A stretch of DNA of 64,000 nt, from positions 1 to 64,000 of the forward strand of contig WTGN01000028.1 in the NCBI GenBank assembly GCA_011523545.1, read 5' to 3'. The notes beneath the pieces are model-generated. The model worked only from the letters and a program-made list of their open reading frames with translations, was not told where the DNA came from and made no database searches. Source of the DNA: Chloroflexota bacterium (GTDB taxonomy: Bacteria > Chloroflexota > Anaerolineae > Aggregatilineales > Phototrophicaceae). Positions 41,796 through 50,698 of this stretch are shown piece by piece. Each line of letters starts with the position of its first letter. Position 1 is the first letter of the stretch. The translations under genes were made by a program, and so were the position numbers.

Positions 41796-42527
41796 CTAGC
41801 CGGCGGGTGGCTCAAAGTCACGCGGGGCGTCATAATCGTAGAACTTGACGCGCCAGACCGACGGGTCCGTTTCCGGGTCGCCAACTGTTTCCAGCATCAG
41901 GATCTCGATCAAAACCAGGCGGCCGTTTTCAGCGTCTATGTAGGCGTCGACCGCGACATCCTCTTGTGGATTGATGAACCCGAAGAGCAGCCCCGCGACC
42001 GCGTCGCCGGCGGCAGTCGCTTGAATTTGCCAGGCGGGTCGCTCATCAACCAGCGCCCTGTTAGCGGCGATTTGCGCGTCATTTAAGTTGGTCATCACCT
42101 TGTCGATGCCGTCGTCGGGCGCCAGCAATCGACCGATGTCAAAGCCTTCGAATGCCGGCAGCTGCAGCCAGGGCGCGCCGCTGGGGAAACTGAGCCATTG
42201 GCGGTCGTCGCGCGAATAGATATCGAGCGCGAGCGGCAGGATCAGGTGGACATGCGCGCTGATGTATAGCTCATCCGGGCTGATGACTTGCGCTTCGGCG
42301 CTGCTTAAGGTGGCGGGCAGCATGTTGACCCCGTCTAAGGTCAGCGCCAGTTGGTAAGGCGCGCCCGTCTGCTCGATCCCCAGACGAAAGCTGCGAGCGG
42401 ATTGCAGCGCGTCTACGGCCGCGTCGAGCAGCGCTTGCGGCTCGGTTTCAGGCGTCGCCTGCGCCTGCGAAGCGACCGGACAAAGCATAAGCGCCGCAGC
42501 GAAAAGCAGAACAATCCAGTTTATCAA
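41796..42527 (-). CDS. Secreted LppX/LprAFG-like protein
   Basis: About 243 residues with a signal peptide (MINWIVLLFAAALMLCPVASQAQA). The mature part has LLDAAVDALQSARSFRLGIEQTGAPYQL, then alternating strands and ...RLVLIEILMLETVGDPETDPSVWRVKFYDYD. The overall layout resembles LppX_LprAFG lipid-binding proteins, although the usual lipobox is absent (MLC lacks a small residue before Cys). I prefer the TTG at 42527, preceded by GAGGG, because it gives the cleanest signal peptide; an ATG at 42569 is in frame. It may bind lipid at the outer face of the membrane. The assignment is tentative. Confidence 0.65.
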   Translation of the reverse strand: MINWIVLLFAAALMLCPVASQAQATPETEPQALLDAAVDALQSARSFRLGIEQTGAPYQLALTLDGVNMLPATLSSAEAQVISPDELYISAHVHLILPLALDIYSRDDRQWLSFPSGAPWLQLPAFEGFDIGRLLAPDDGIDKVMTNLNDAQIAANRALVDERPAWQIQATAAGDAVAGLLFGFINPQEDVAVDAYIDAENGRLVLIEILMLETVGDPETDPSVWRVKFYDYDAPRDFEPPAG

Positions 42528-42656
42528 GGACTGACCCTCGCAGTCGGAATGATAGGCAGACCTAAGCATTCATACGTGAAAGCGGGCCATCGGTCGCCAT
42601 GGACATGCGCGGCCAAGCGCATGCGCCGTTCTGCCCGCCCCACTTTTGCGCGGCGG

Positions 42657-43760
42657 CTACAAGCGGCGCTCGATCAAATACTGCGCCCATTGCGCCAGAA
42701 GCGCCCGATTATTTGAATCTGGAAGCGCGCTCAAGTGCTCCAGGGCTTCATTGACCAAGCGATGAGAGATTTCTTGGGCGTAGACGATAACACCCAGTTC
42801 GCGGAAGAGCGTCGAGAGCGCCCTCACATCGTCAGCGCTGGCGGCTGCGTCGCCCAAGGCGCGCTCGATTAGTTCTCTTTGCCGGGCATCGGCCCGCTCC
42901 AAGGCTTTCAGCGTCAGCAAGGTGGATTTGCCTTCGCGAATATCGGAGCCGACCGGCTTCCCCAGCTGGCTCGCGTCGCCGACAACGCCAAGGATGTCGT
43001 CCTGAATCTGAAAGGCGGTGCCACAGAGGCGGCAGAAGCGGGCGATGTTCTTGGCTTCGGGCCGGCCAGCGTCGGCGTCATCCAGCGCGATAGCGGCGCC
43101 CGCCCGACCGGCGAATTCATAGAGCACGCCTGTCTTCTTCCAGAGCATGTCAATGATCTGTTCTTCATCCAGTTGAGCGGCGCGGCCGGCATACTGCACA
43201 TCGAGCGTTTCGCCTTCGACCAGCAGCGGCGTGACGCGGCCCGCCAATTCTTGCGCCAGGCGCAGCAGCACCTCGGCCGAGACGCCGCGCTCAAGATGGG
43301 CTTCGAACAGAAGCGACCAGGACCAGGATTGCTGGACATCGCCGGTGAGCATGGCGATCGTCCGGCCATAATGTTCGGCATCGGCCGCGCCCCAGCCGAA
43401 TTCTTCAACGGCGCGTCGGGCAAAGTCGCGGTGAATGGTCGGCAGACCGCGGCGCGTATCGTCCCGGTCGATGACGTCATCATGCACCAGGGTCCAGGTG
43501 TGGTAGATTTCGATGGCGGCCGCGACCGGCAATGCCCGCCCCTCGTCGCCGCCGAGCGCGCCACAAGCGAGCATGGCCACCGCCGGGCGCAGCGATTTGC
43601 CGCCGTTGCTAAGGTAACTGTAGACGGCCTGGCGGATATGGGCCGGCCGAAAACGCTCGACGAAGCGCTCCTGCATAAGATAATCCTGCAGCAAGCGCTT
43701 GCGACGCTCCACCGCATCCAGCAGCGCGGCGAATGGCAACTCGCTCGGCGGTTCAGCCAT
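42657..43760 (-). CDS. Polyprenyl diphosphate synthase
   Basis: A 367-residue all-helical trans-isoprenyl diphosphate synthase. The first Asp-rich motif is LVHDDVIDRDDTRRG and the second FQIQDDILGVVGD, with GGKSLRPAVAMLACGALGG at the N-terminus. These enzymes add isopentenyl diphosphate to make C15-C40 chains for quinones, carotenoids or lipid carriers. The residues preceding the first motif (IEIYHTWTLVHDD) suggest a geranylgeranyl- or longer-chain product, but chain length cannot be settled from this reading. I use the ATG at 43760; an upstream ATG at 43829 is in frame. Confidence 0.92.
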   Translation of the reverse strand: MAEPPSELPFAALLDAVERRKRLLQDYLMQERFVERFRPAHIRQAVYSYLSNGGKSLRPAVAMLACGALGGDEGRALPVAAAIEIYHTWTLVHDDVIDRDDTRRGLPTIHRDFARRAVEEFGWGAADAEHYGRTIAMLTGDVQQSWSWSLLFEAHLERGVSAEVLLRLAQELAGRVTPLLVEGETLDVQYAGRAAQLDEEQIIDMLWKKTGVLYEFAGRAGAAIALDDADAGRPEAKNIARFCRLCGTAFQIQDDILGVVGDASQLGKPVGSDIREGKSTLLTLKALERADARQRELIERALGDAAASADDVRALSTLFRELGVIVYAQEISHRLVNEALEHLSALPDSNNRALLAQWAQYLIERRL

Positions 43761-43930
43761 AGTGCGACCCGATCCCGTTTCTCGGTCTCTGGGCCATTGT
43801 ATCATCTCGCCCGACAGCGCCCAATGCAATAAAAGGGCGCCCCGTTTAATGCGGCGCGATGAATCTGGTCAAGCCGCCCGCCACAGCCCAAGCAGGTTTA
43901 AGGTTAGCAATCGCTGTTTGCGCGACAGAC

Positions 43931-44689
43931 TTAGGACTTCAATTTCCTGATCGAGATCTCGCTCAAGTAGAGGGATTGCTCATGCGGGATCGTCAGCAAA
44001 CCATGCCCGAGCCGGCCCTGCGGCGTGACCAGCGCGTACTGATTGTCGATCCAGGCGATGAAACCCAGAGGGCCACGCGGGACGCGCCTGATACGGAGCG
44101 CAACGGCGCCGTCAACCGCGAAAACTGCGCCGTCCGCGCGCCACTCGATGGAATACGTATGAAACTCGTCCAGCAGGCTTGGATCCAGCGCGGCTTCAGC
44201 GACGCCGATGGCGGCTTGGCCCAGCGGCCACAGCGCCTCATAGAGCGGCCGATTGCGCATCAAAAGGAAGCCGAGCGGCGCCAAGGGCAGCAGCGCGCGG
44301 AAACGCCAGTTTTTCGCATTGAAGGTCGCCGCTTTCCAGCCATGGCCAGCGACCCCTTTGGCCAGGGCGATGTCGTTGGCCTCTCCCGCGAAGAAAAACC
44401 AGAGCGCCTGCGGCAGGCGAAAGCCGCGCTGCCCGGGGACAAAGGCATGATTCCAGAAGCCGAAGCCGGCGGTGCCGCAAATTGCTCCCCGAGCGCGGGC
44501 GCGCAGTTCCAGGCGCAGCGGCGGCGAATTGGCGAAATCGCGCAAGGGCGCGCGGTAATCGCTGATTTGGGCGTCGTGATAGATTGAGGCGGGGGCCGGC
44601 GGCAAACTCAGGCGGGTTTCAGTCGCTGACTGCTGAACAAGGCCGGCGCCCATCTCGGTAATATGCCAGGGGCTGGAAGCAGGCGCCAC
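43931..44689 (-). CDS. Concanavalin A-like (GH16-fold) protein without the GH16 active site
   Basis: A 252-residue protein with a jelly-roll lectin/glucanase layout: LRLELRARARGAICGTAGFGFWNHAF, then DEFHTYSIEWRADGAVFAVDGAVALRI and GPLGFIAWIDNQYALVTPQG. The FHTYSIEW...VDG stretch is common in GH16 enzymes. The family's ExDxE catalytic motif is not seen. It may bind rather than cut carbohydrate, or be a cytoplasmic lectin-like protein, since there is no signal peptide. It lies 2 bp after the SH3b lipoprotein gene on the same strand. Confidence 0.7.
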   Translation of the reverse strand: MAPASSPWHITEMGAGLVQQSATETRLSLPPAPASIYHDAQISDYRAPLRDFANSPPLRLELRARARGAICGTAGFGFWNHAFVPGQRGFRLPQALWFFFAGEANDIALAKGVAGHGWKAATFNAKNWRFRALLPLAPLGFLLMRNRPLYEALWPLGQAAIGVAEAALDPSLLDEFHTYSIEWRADGAVFAVDGAVALRIRRVPRGPLGFIAWIDNQYALVTPQGRLGHGLLTIPHEQSLYLSEISIRKLKS

Positions 44690-44691
44690 GC

Positions 44692-45840
44692 TTATCTCAC
44701 GGTAAAATTGCAGCTTTCTTCTTCGAACTCGGTTTCGGTGCCGGGGCCATAGGCGGCGTAGCCATCGCTGATGGGATTGCGCCAGGTGACGCGATAGGTG
44801 ATGACATGCGGCCCGGCTGCGAGCGGGCCATGCGACACATACCAGTACACGACATGCTGAACACCGCTGCGGGTCGGATTGAGGCGGTATTGATCGACAT
44901 TGCTAACGCTGACGCCATCAATGCGCAGCTCATGCGTCGCGTTGTTCATGTGCTGGCGCAGATAGGCTTCGGTGCTGGCGAACCAGGCCCAGTAGACCTT
45001 GATCGTCGAGCCGGCTGTCAGGTCGGCGGGCGCCGGGATGCCGAAGGCGGAGTCGTTGCAAAAGGCGAAGACATTCACGTCTAAACGCGGCGTCGCGGCC
45101 GGCGAGGTGGGCGCGGGCGAGCTAGTTTGCACAATCGGCGCGGGCGTGGCGGCGGCCGCGGTTGCGTTCAGGTTCGCGCGGGCCAGGCGGGTCGCGGTCA
45201 TCTGCATGGCATCAATATCGGCGATGGGCACATTGATGACCAGGATGCCATCCTCCGCTCCAGATTCAGCGTCTCCGAGCTCGACGATGATGCGCGTTTC
45301 CTGGCTGAGGCGCTGAATCTCCCCGTCTGGCTCGGCGGATGCAAGCGGCGCGCCCTCAAGCCGCAGCAAAGAAGCGCTAATCCAGCCTTCGCCGCCATCA
45401 TCCAGCCGCACTTGATACCAGTCTTCTTCTTCGCTCTGTCCGATGACCTGTACCGCGCTGCCCGGCGCCAGCGAGCCGATGGCGGCAAAGCGCGTGCCCG
45501 GTCCGCCGCGGATATTGACGCGCTGCTGTGAGCGTACGACGGCGAATACGGTGGGCGTGGACGATGCGGTGACGGTGGGGGTGGCGGTGGCGGACGGCGT
45601 CGATGTGGCGGTCGCTGTGAATGTCGGGGTGGCTGTCGGCGGGGCGGTGGCCGTGGCGGTGGCGGACGGCGTCGCCGTGGGTGGAACTTGCGTCGCCGTC
45701 GGCGTGTGCGTCGCCGTGGCGGGCAACAGGGCCTCCAGGCTGCAGCCGGCCAGCAGGCCACAGAGCGCGAGCGCGGCCCAAGCCCGCCGCCATGCCCGAG
45801 CGCCGCATTGACACCTGTTGCTGTTTCCCCCGGCGGGCAA
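44692..45840 (-). CDS. SH3b-domain lipoprotein with Thr/Pro linker
   Basis: A 382-residue exported protein. A lipoprotein signal (WAALALCGLLAGCSLE) is followed by a ~55-residue Thr/Pro/Ala-rich linker made of TATPT-like repeats (about residues 40-97), typical of Chloroflexota surface proteins. A bacterial SH3 domain follows (VNIRGGPGTRFAAIGSLAPGSAVQVIGQSEEEDWYQVRLDDGGEGWISASLL, about 108-160). The C-terminal ~130 residues (VFAFCNDSAFGIPAPADLTAGSTIKVYWAWFASTEAYLRQH...) look like an immunoglobulin-like module. It probably binds the cell envelope. The linker makes a low-complexity DNA stretch at about 45545-45730. Confidence 0.88.
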   Translation of the reverse strand: MPAGGNSNRCQCGARAWRRAWAALALCGLLAGCSLEALLPATATHTPTATQVPPTATPSATATATAPPTATPTFTATATSTPSATATPTVTASSTPTVFAVVRSQQRVNIRGGPGTRFAAIGSLAPGSAVQVIGQSEEEDWYQVRLDDGGEGWISASLLRLEGAPLASAEPDGEIQRLSQETRIIVELGDAESGAEDGILVINVPIADIDAMQMTATRLARANLNATAAAATPAPIVQTSSPAPTSPAATPRLDVNVFAFCNDSAFGIPAPADLTAGSTIKVYWAWFASTEAYLRQHMNNATHELRIDGVSVSNVDQYRLNPTRSGVQHVVYWYVSHGPLAAGPHVITYRVTWRNPISDGYAAYGPGTETEFEEESCNFTVR

Positions 45841-46041
45841 GACTGAGGCTCCCCTTTTGAACGCTGGCTGGTCGGCCGCGTTGGTGCGCGCCGACTGACG
45901 CCATTTCCTTCAATTTACAATTATAGGGGAGGTTGCATAATAGCGAAAATTTGCGGAGAAGACCTGTCAGAATCTGTTGAAGAACCGCACGTTGTCGCGA
46001 AACGCGCATATTGCAGCACTGCCTCTCCAGCCAGTTTCCAC

Positions 46042-46070
46042 TTGACATCGGGCGGCGAGTCCTTTACCAT
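46042..46070 (+). promoter_or_regulatory. Promoter for tRNA-Arg
   Basis: TTGACA (46042-46047) and TACCAT (46065-46070) are separated by 17 bp. The predicted start lies within a few bases of the tRNA 5' end at 46084. Confidence 0.6.
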
Positions 46071-46083
46071 GCAGTTCAGTATT

Positions 46084-46156
46084 GTGCCTGTAGCTCAGTG
46101 GATAGAGCACTGGTCTACGGAACCAGGTGTCGGGAGTTCGAATCTCTCCAGGCACG
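46084..46156 (+). tRNA. tRNA-Arg(ACG)
   Basis: The 73-nt cloverleaf folds by eye. The acceptor stem is GTGCCTG/CAGGCAC with discriminator G. The D arm is GCTC/GAGC. The anticodon arm is CTGGT/ACCAG with loop CTACGGA giving anticodon ACG. The T arm is GGGAG-TTCGAAT-CTCTC (one G-U pair). CCA is not encoded. In bacteria A34 of this tRNA is normally converted to inosine by TadA, so it reads CGU, CGC and CGA. Confidence 0.95.
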
Positions 46157-46164
46157 ACGCAGAG

Positions 46165-46187
46165 AGCCAGCCGCGCGCTGGCTTTTT
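46165..46187 (+). terminator. Rho-independent terminator after tRNA-Arg
   Basis: AGCCAGC (46165-46171) pairs with GCTGGCT (46177-46183), followed by a short T-run. It lies 8 bp after the tRNA end. Confidence 0.8.
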
Positions 46188-46246
46188 CCTTTGCCTACTG
46201 CCCAAGGTTCGGCGCCTCTGTGAGTCGCCCGCCAAAACGCGCCAAA

Positions 46247-46275
46247 CGTAGGGGCGAGCTACCAGGTCGCCCGCC
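46247..46275. repeat. Family A single palindrome
   Basis: CGTAGGGGCGAGCTACC-AGGTCGCCCGCC is an imperfect copy. A fragment TGAGTCGCCCGCC just upstream (46221-46233) looks like the remains of a second one. It lies between the tRNA terminator and the sulfatase stop. Confidence 0.65.
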
Positions 46276-46357
46276 CACGAAGACATGCATAGCGTGACGC
46301 CAGGCCGGGCTTTTCGGCGTAAAACCCTGAAGCACCTGCCTTTGCATGAAGTTGATT

Positions 46358-47827
46358 TCAACCGCCGGCCTCGACTAAGCGGCGGAATTTGGGCGTTTCA
46401 CCGGGCGCCGGCGAGTTGGTGAAGACGCCGCGCGCTATCACTGCCTCGCGACCGCCGAGGGTCTCGATGCGCGCCGCTTGATCGGCCTTGGCCCGCCTGT
46501 CGACCGCTTCAGGATCCAGGATCCCGCGCAATTGCGATTCATATTCGATGAGCAGCTGGCTGGCCGCCGCGTCAGGCGCCAGCGCCAGATCATGCAACTC
46601 GTTCGGGTCGGCGATCAAGTCGAAAAGCTGGGCGGGCGCGTCAACGTGATAGATGTACTTGTAGCGCCGGTCGCGCAGCATGTAATAGGCGTTGCGCGAA
46701 CCGATCGCATGATATTCGGCGAAGACCGTTCTGTCCTGCTCTGGCGCGGCGGCGATGTCCCAGAGTGAGCTGCCCGGTCGGTCGATGCCATCATCCGGCG
46801 CTTCGCAGCCGACGGCATCCAGGATAGTTGGATGGCAGTCGATCAGCGAGACAGGCGTATCTACGACTTTCCCCTGTGGCACATCGGGCCCGGCCAGGAT
46901 GAAGGGGATGTTGGACGCTTCTTCATACATGGTGAATTTGCCGTAGATGCCGCGCGCGCCGATGTGCTCGCCGTGATCGGAGGTATAGATGACGCGCGTC
47001 GAATCGCCTAGGTTCAAATCGTCCAGCGCCGCGAGCACGCGCCCGATTTGCTGATCGAGGAAGGTGCAGATGGCATAGTAGACCGCGTTCAGGCGGCGGA
47101 TGGTCGCTTCGGGGAAAGGCCGCTCGCTGCTGAAAAAGCGCCGCATATACTCGTGAGCCGGGTGGCGCGGCCAGTCCTCCGCCTGCCACTGATGCGGCAT
47201 GCTGATCTGCTCATGGGGATAGAGCGCATAGCTTTCCGGCGGCGCGAACCAGGGCGGATGCGGCGTCACGAATGAAAGGAAGAGCGCCCAAGGCTGCTCA
47301 TCGTCTGCGTGAGCGCGCAGCCAACGGATGGCGTTGTCGCGGTTGCGGATGTCGTATTGCTGGTAGGTCGAATCGGCGGGTCCGGCTTCGTCAATGCCCG
47401 GCCGCCAATCGCGCCGAATCGAGCCGTCGCGGATGCCGCTCGCCGGGTCGCCGATGCCCTCAACGACATGCAAGGGCTCGATCTCCCGCCTGAAACCGTT
47501 GTCGTCATCGGCGCTGCGGAAATGCAGCTTACCGATGGAATCGACTTTGATGCCCTGCTCTGTAAGCTGATGCCCCCAGCTGGGCGCCGACCCGTCGTAA
47601 GGGAAGCCGTTATCCCAATTGCCGATTTGGTGCACATATTGACCGGTCGCCAGTGAGGCGCGCGCCGGCACGCAGATGGCGCAATTGGTGTAGGCCGTAC
47701 TGAAGCGCGTTCCCGCCGCCGCCAGCCGATCAAGGTTTGGCGTTTGCACAAGCGGGTGGCCGGCGCAGCCCATCGCCGCGCCTTGATGTTGATCGGAGAT
47801 GATGAAGAGCAGGTTGGCCGGTTTCAT
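46358..47827 (-). CDS. Type I (formylglycine) sulfatase
   Basis: A 489-residue sulfatase. The N-terminal metal site is NLLFIISDQHQGAAMG. The formylglycine motif C-x-P-x-R is present as Cys52-Val-Pro-Ala-Arg followed by ASLATGQ, so it belongs to the Cys-type enzymes activated by FGE. The second metal/active region reads VIYTSDHGEHIGARG, with GKLHF and the TPHPPWF region between. No signal peptide is evident, so it may act on imported oligosaccharides. The neighbouring fucosidases suggest a sulfated fucose-containing glycan as substrate; choline-sulfatase-like activity is the main alternative. No FGE gene is seen in the window. Confidence 0.93.
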   Translation of the reverse strand: MKPANLLFIISDQHQGAAMGCAGHPLVQTPNLDRLAAAGTRFSTAYTNCAICVPARASLATGQYVHQIGNWDNGFPYDGSAPSWGHQLTEQGIKVDSIGKLHFRSADDDNGFRREIEPLHVVEGIGDPASGIRDGSIRRDWRPGIDEAGPADSTYQQYDIRNRDNAIRWLRAHADDEQPWALFLSFVTPHPPWFAPPESYALYPHEQISMPHQWQAEDWPRHPAHEYMRRFFSSERPFPEATIRRLNAVYYAICTFLDQQIGRVLAALDDLNLGDSTRVIYTSDHGEHIGARGIYGKFTMYEEASNIPFILAGPDVPQGKVVDTPVSLIDCHPTILDAVGCEAPDDGIDRPGSSLWDIAAAPEQDRTVFAEYHAIGSRNAYYMLRDRRYKYIYHVDAPAQLFDLIADPNELHDLALAPDAAASQLLIEYESQLRGILDPEAVDRRAKADQAARIETLGGREAVIARGVFTNSPAPGETPKFRRLVEAGG

Positions 47828-47948
47828 TTGGCGCCTTTCAAGCCAGAAGCGTCACGGTGGAAATGATAGCCTGTAACGCGCTGTCAGCGCAAACTCGCGA
47901 TCTGTAGGGAGAGTCGAATGCAGTGGATGCGCCAACATCGCATGGCAA

Positions 47949-48023
47949 TGTAGGGGCGACTTATTAAGTCGCCCGAAAACCTCTACATGGAATGGCGGGC
48001 GACCTGGCCGAGACGCCCCTACA
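47949..48023. repeat. Family A inverted pair
   Basis: TGTAGGGGCG (47949-47958) and CGCCCCTACA (48014-48023) bound a 75-bp element. The left hairpin is GGGCGACTTA-TTAAGTCGCCC with an AT-rich interior unlike other copies. CTGTAGGGAGAGTCG at 47902-47916 is a further worn fragment. It lies in the divergent spacer before the Ldh2 gene. Confidence 0.8.
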
Positions 48024-48084
48024 ACTTGGAGCAGGCTGCCGTTAAACTGCTACTGATTGTTCGCCGTCAAGCGAGGTAAGTTCT

Positions 48085-49146
48085 GTGACGATCATCATTC
48101 ACGCGGAACCGCTCCAAGGCCTGGCGCGCGACATCTTCCGGGCGGCCGGCACACCGGCGGATATCGCCGCCGTCGTCGCCGAATCGCTGGTGACGACAAA
48201 CCTGCTCGGCCACGACTCCCACGGCGTCCTGCGCGTGAAGCAATACATCGCGATGATCCGCAAGGGCATGATCCAGCCGGCCCAGCGCCCGCGCTTGCGC
48301 AAAAGTTTTGGCGCGGTGGCGATGGTGACGCTGTCTTACGGCTTCGGGCAGGTTGGGGCGCGCTTCGCCGCCGAGCAGGCGATTGAGATGGCCCGGGAGC
48401 AGGGCATCGCGGCGGTGTCGCTGGGGCAAAGCGCGCATGTCGGGCGCCTGGGCGAGTTCACGGCGATGATCGCGGAGCAGGGCTTGATCGGCATTGGCTT
48501 CGCCGGCGGCGGCTTCTCACATGGTTTTGTGGCGCCTTATGGCGGGCGCGAGCGCCTCTTCAGCACCAATCCGATGTCCTTCGCCGTGCCTTGCGGTGAC
48601 GATGGGACGCTGCTGCTGGATTTCGCGACTTCGGGCATTGCGCATGGCAAGGTCATGCTGGCGCAATCCAAAGGCGCGCCCCTGCCACGGGGAATGTTGT
48701 TGGACAAGGCGGGGCGTCCTACAACGGCGGCGAGCGAGCTGGATGCTGGCGGCGCGCTCTTGCCGATGGGCGCCCACAAAGGCTCGGGCTTGTCGATGAT
48801 GATGGAGATCATCCCCAATCTGCTGGCCGGCGACCGGCCGATGAGCTCGCCGGAGTTTCATTATGGCAATCCGGCCCTTTTCATGGCGCTGCTGCCGGAC
48901 GCATTCGATGAGGAAACTGATTTCTCCGCCCAGGTCGCCGCTTTGAAGGCGCGGGTCAAAGCGGTAAAGCCGGCGGCAGGCGTCGACGAGGTGCTGGCGC
49001 CGGGCGAGCCGGAAGCCCGCTCATACGCCGCACGCGTCAAATCGGGCATACCCTTGCCGAATTCAGTCTGGGCCGATCTCTGCGGGCTGGCGGATGAGCT
49101 GGGCGTAGTTTTGCCTACCCCTCCCCAAAACATTAGGGAGGGGTAA
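48085..49146 (+). CDS. Malate/L-lactate dehydrogenase family (Ldh2) oxidoreductase
   Basis: A 353-residue NAD(P)-dependent dehydrogenase of the Ldh_2 family, unrelated to the Rossmann-type LDHs. Typical segments are LLGHDSHGVLRVKQYI (catalytic His), AVSLGQSAHVGRLGEFTAMIAEQGLIGIGFAGG, FSTNPMSFAVP, LDFATS and GAHKGSGLSMMMEII. Family members oxidise malate, lactate, ureidoglycolate or sugar acids. The start is GTG preceded by GAGGTAAG. The final residues (PPQNIREG) and the stop are encoded in a palindromic repeat. Beside fucosidases, a role in sugar-acid or lactate metabolism is plausible. Confidence 0.92.
   Translation: MTIIIHAEPLQGLARDIFRAAGTPADIAAVVAESLVTTNLLGHDSHGVLRVKQYIAMIRKGMIQPAQRPRLRKSFGAVAMVTLSYGFGQVGARFAAEQAIEMAREQGIAAVSLGQSAHVGRLGEFTAMIAEQGLIGIGFAGGGFSHGFVAPYGGRERLFSTNPMSFAVPCGDDGTLLLDFATSGIAHGKVMLAQSKGAPLPRGMLLDKAGRPTTAASELDAGGALLPMGAHKGSGLSMMMEIIPNLLAGDRPMSSPEFHYGNPALFMALLPDAFDEETDFSAQVAALKARVKAVKPAAGVDEVLAPGEPEARSYAARVKSGIPLPNSVWADLCGLADELGVVLPTPPQNIREG
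49116..49145. repeat. CCCCTCCC palindrome containing the Ldh2 stop codon
   Basis: TACCCCTCCC (49116-49125) pairs perfectly with GGGAGGGGTA (49136-49145). The TAA stop of the Ldh2 gene is at 49144-49146. The hairpin may act as a transcript end, though there is no T-run. Confidence 0.65.
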
Positions 49147-49287
49147 CTCAATTCTGGGCTACGAAGTTTGTGCGGCGTTAGCACGCCAAATGGAAGTGGG
49201 CAAACTAAAGAAGACAGGCAAAAAGTCTGTCAGTAAAATCTATGAGAACCAAATCCAACAGGTTTTCAATCAAAGGAGACTGAGCGA

Positions 49288-50529
49288 ATGTATCAACCCA
49301 AACCGACCAAAGGCAACACCGACTGGTTCACGCATGACCGTTTCGGCATGTTCATCCACTGGGGGCTTTATGCCTTGCCGGCCCGGCACGAGTGGGTGAA
49401 GAACCGCGAAGAACTGACCGACGAGCAGTACGCGCCCTACTTCAAATACTTCAATCCGAAGCGCTTCAATCCCGACCATTGGGCTGAATTGGCGCAGGCG
49501 GCCGGCATGAAGTATATGGTCATCACTTCCAAGCATCACGAGGGCTTCTGCCTCTGGGATTCGCAATATACCGATTACAAGGCGACCAACACGCCCTGGG
49601 GCAAAGACCTGCTTGGCGAAGTCGTTCGCGCTTTTCGCAGCCGCGGCTTGAAGGTCGGCTTCTATTATTCGCTGATCGACTGGCATCATCCCGATTTCAC
49701 CGTCGACATGCGGCATTCGCAGCGCAACCACCCTGACCGCGCCGCCCTGAACGAGGGGCGGGACATGGGCGTGTATCGGACTTATATGAAGAATCAGGTG
49801 CGCGAGCTGCTGAGCAATTTCGGGGTGATTGATGTCATCTGGTACGACTTTTCCTATCCCGGCCCGGATGGCAAGGGGCGCGATGACTGGGACAGCGAAG
49901 GCCTGGAAACGCTGAGCCGCAGCCTGCAGCCGGAGATCATCATCAACAATCGGCTTGATCTGCCGTCATCGGCCGACATCTACACGCCGGAGCAATTTCA
50001 GCCGCGCCAGTGGGTGCATGTCGATGGCGAGCCGGTCGTCTGGGAAACCTGCCAGACTTTCAGCGGCTCCTGGGGTTATCACCGCGATGAAGCCACCTGG
50101 AAGAGCCCGGGCCAGCTAATCCGCATGCTCGTCAACACGGTGTCGACCGGCGGCAACCTGCTGATGAACGTGGGGCCGACGGCCCTGGGCGAGCTGGACA
50201 GCCGGGCGGAGGACGCGCTGGGCGTTTATCGAGACTGGATGGCGCAGCACAGCGAGTCAATCTACGGCTGCACGGCCAGCGCCCTGACCGCGCCCCAGGA
50301 TTGCCGCCTGACGCAAAATGGCGACCTGCTCTACGCGCATGTCTTCGCGTACCCATTCCGCCATCTGCATATTGATGACATCGGCGAACGCATCGAATAC
50401 GCCGAGTTCCTGCATGACGGCAGCGAGATTCACTTCAGCGTCGATGAAGCGGGCACAGCCACGTTGCAACTGCCGGTGATTCAACCGCGGACGGAGGTGC
50501 CCGTGATCAAGCTGTATTTGAAGTCGTAA
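49288..50529 (+). CDS. GH29 alpha-L-fucosidase
   Basis: A 413-residue GH29 retaining fucosidase. The TIM barrel starts TDWFTHDRFGMFIHWGLYALPARHEWVKN, continues MKYMVITSKHHEGFCLWDS (the KHHEGF substrate-binding motif), and has the nucleophile Asp187 in DVIWYDFSYPG. GSWGYHRDEATWKSPGQLIRMLVNTVSTGGNLLMNVGPTALG is the family's C-terminal barrel signature. There is no signal peptide, so it probably acts in the cytoplasm on imported fucosides. AAAGGAG lies a few bases before ATG 49288. It is the first of three GH29 genes in 15 kb. Confidence 0.96.
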   Translation: MYQPKPTKGNTDWFTHDRFGMFIHWGLYALPARHEWVKNREELTDEQYAPYFKYFNPKRFNPDHWAELAQAAGMKYMVITSKHHEGFCLWDSQYTDYKATNTPWGKDLLGEVVRAFRSRGLKVGFYYSLIDWHHPDFTVDMRHSQRNHPDRAALNEGRDMGVYRTYMKNQVRELLSNFGVIDVIWYDFSYPGPDGKGRDDWDSEGLETLSRSLQPEIIINNRLDLPSSADIYTPEQFQPRQWVHVDGEPVVWETCQTFSGSWGYHRDEATWKSPGQLIRMLVNTVSTGGNLLMNVGPTALGELDSRAEDALGVYRDWMAQHSESIYGCTASALTAPQDCRLTQNGDLLYAHVFAYPFRHLHIDDIGERIEYAEFLHDGSEIHFSVDEAGTATLQLPVIQPRTEVPVIKLYLKS

Positions 50530-50550
50530 ATCAACATCATTTCAGAATTC

Positions 50551-50689
50551 GTAGGGGCGAGCGGCGGTCAGTGTCTACGCGACCCGGCGGCTCGCCCGTA
50601 CACACCCGCCACTGAACGACCCCGCAACCGGCCGCCTGATGGGTCGGCGCAACAATTTTGCAACGGGCGACCTGGTAGGTCGCCCCTAC
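50551..50689. repeat. Long family A pair with nested constant loop
   Basis: GTAGGGGCG and CGCCCCTAC bound a 139-bp element. In its left half GGGCGAGC (50555-50562) pairs with GCTCGCCC (50590-50597) around GGT-CAGTGTCTACGCG-ACC (loop 50569-50581). The right hairpin is CGGGCGACCT-GGT-AGGTCGCCC. It fills the spacer between the fucosidase and the FG-GAP/UnbV gene. Confidence 0.85.
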
Positions 50690-50698
50690 ATTTGCAGT

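Noticed and set aside
45545..45760. A short-period repeat array that could suggest a CRISPR or tandem repeat locus.
   Set aside because: It encodes the Thr/Pro/Ala linker of the SH3b lipoprotein in frame; there are no constant repeats with unique spacers. No CRISPR array was seen anywhere in the window.
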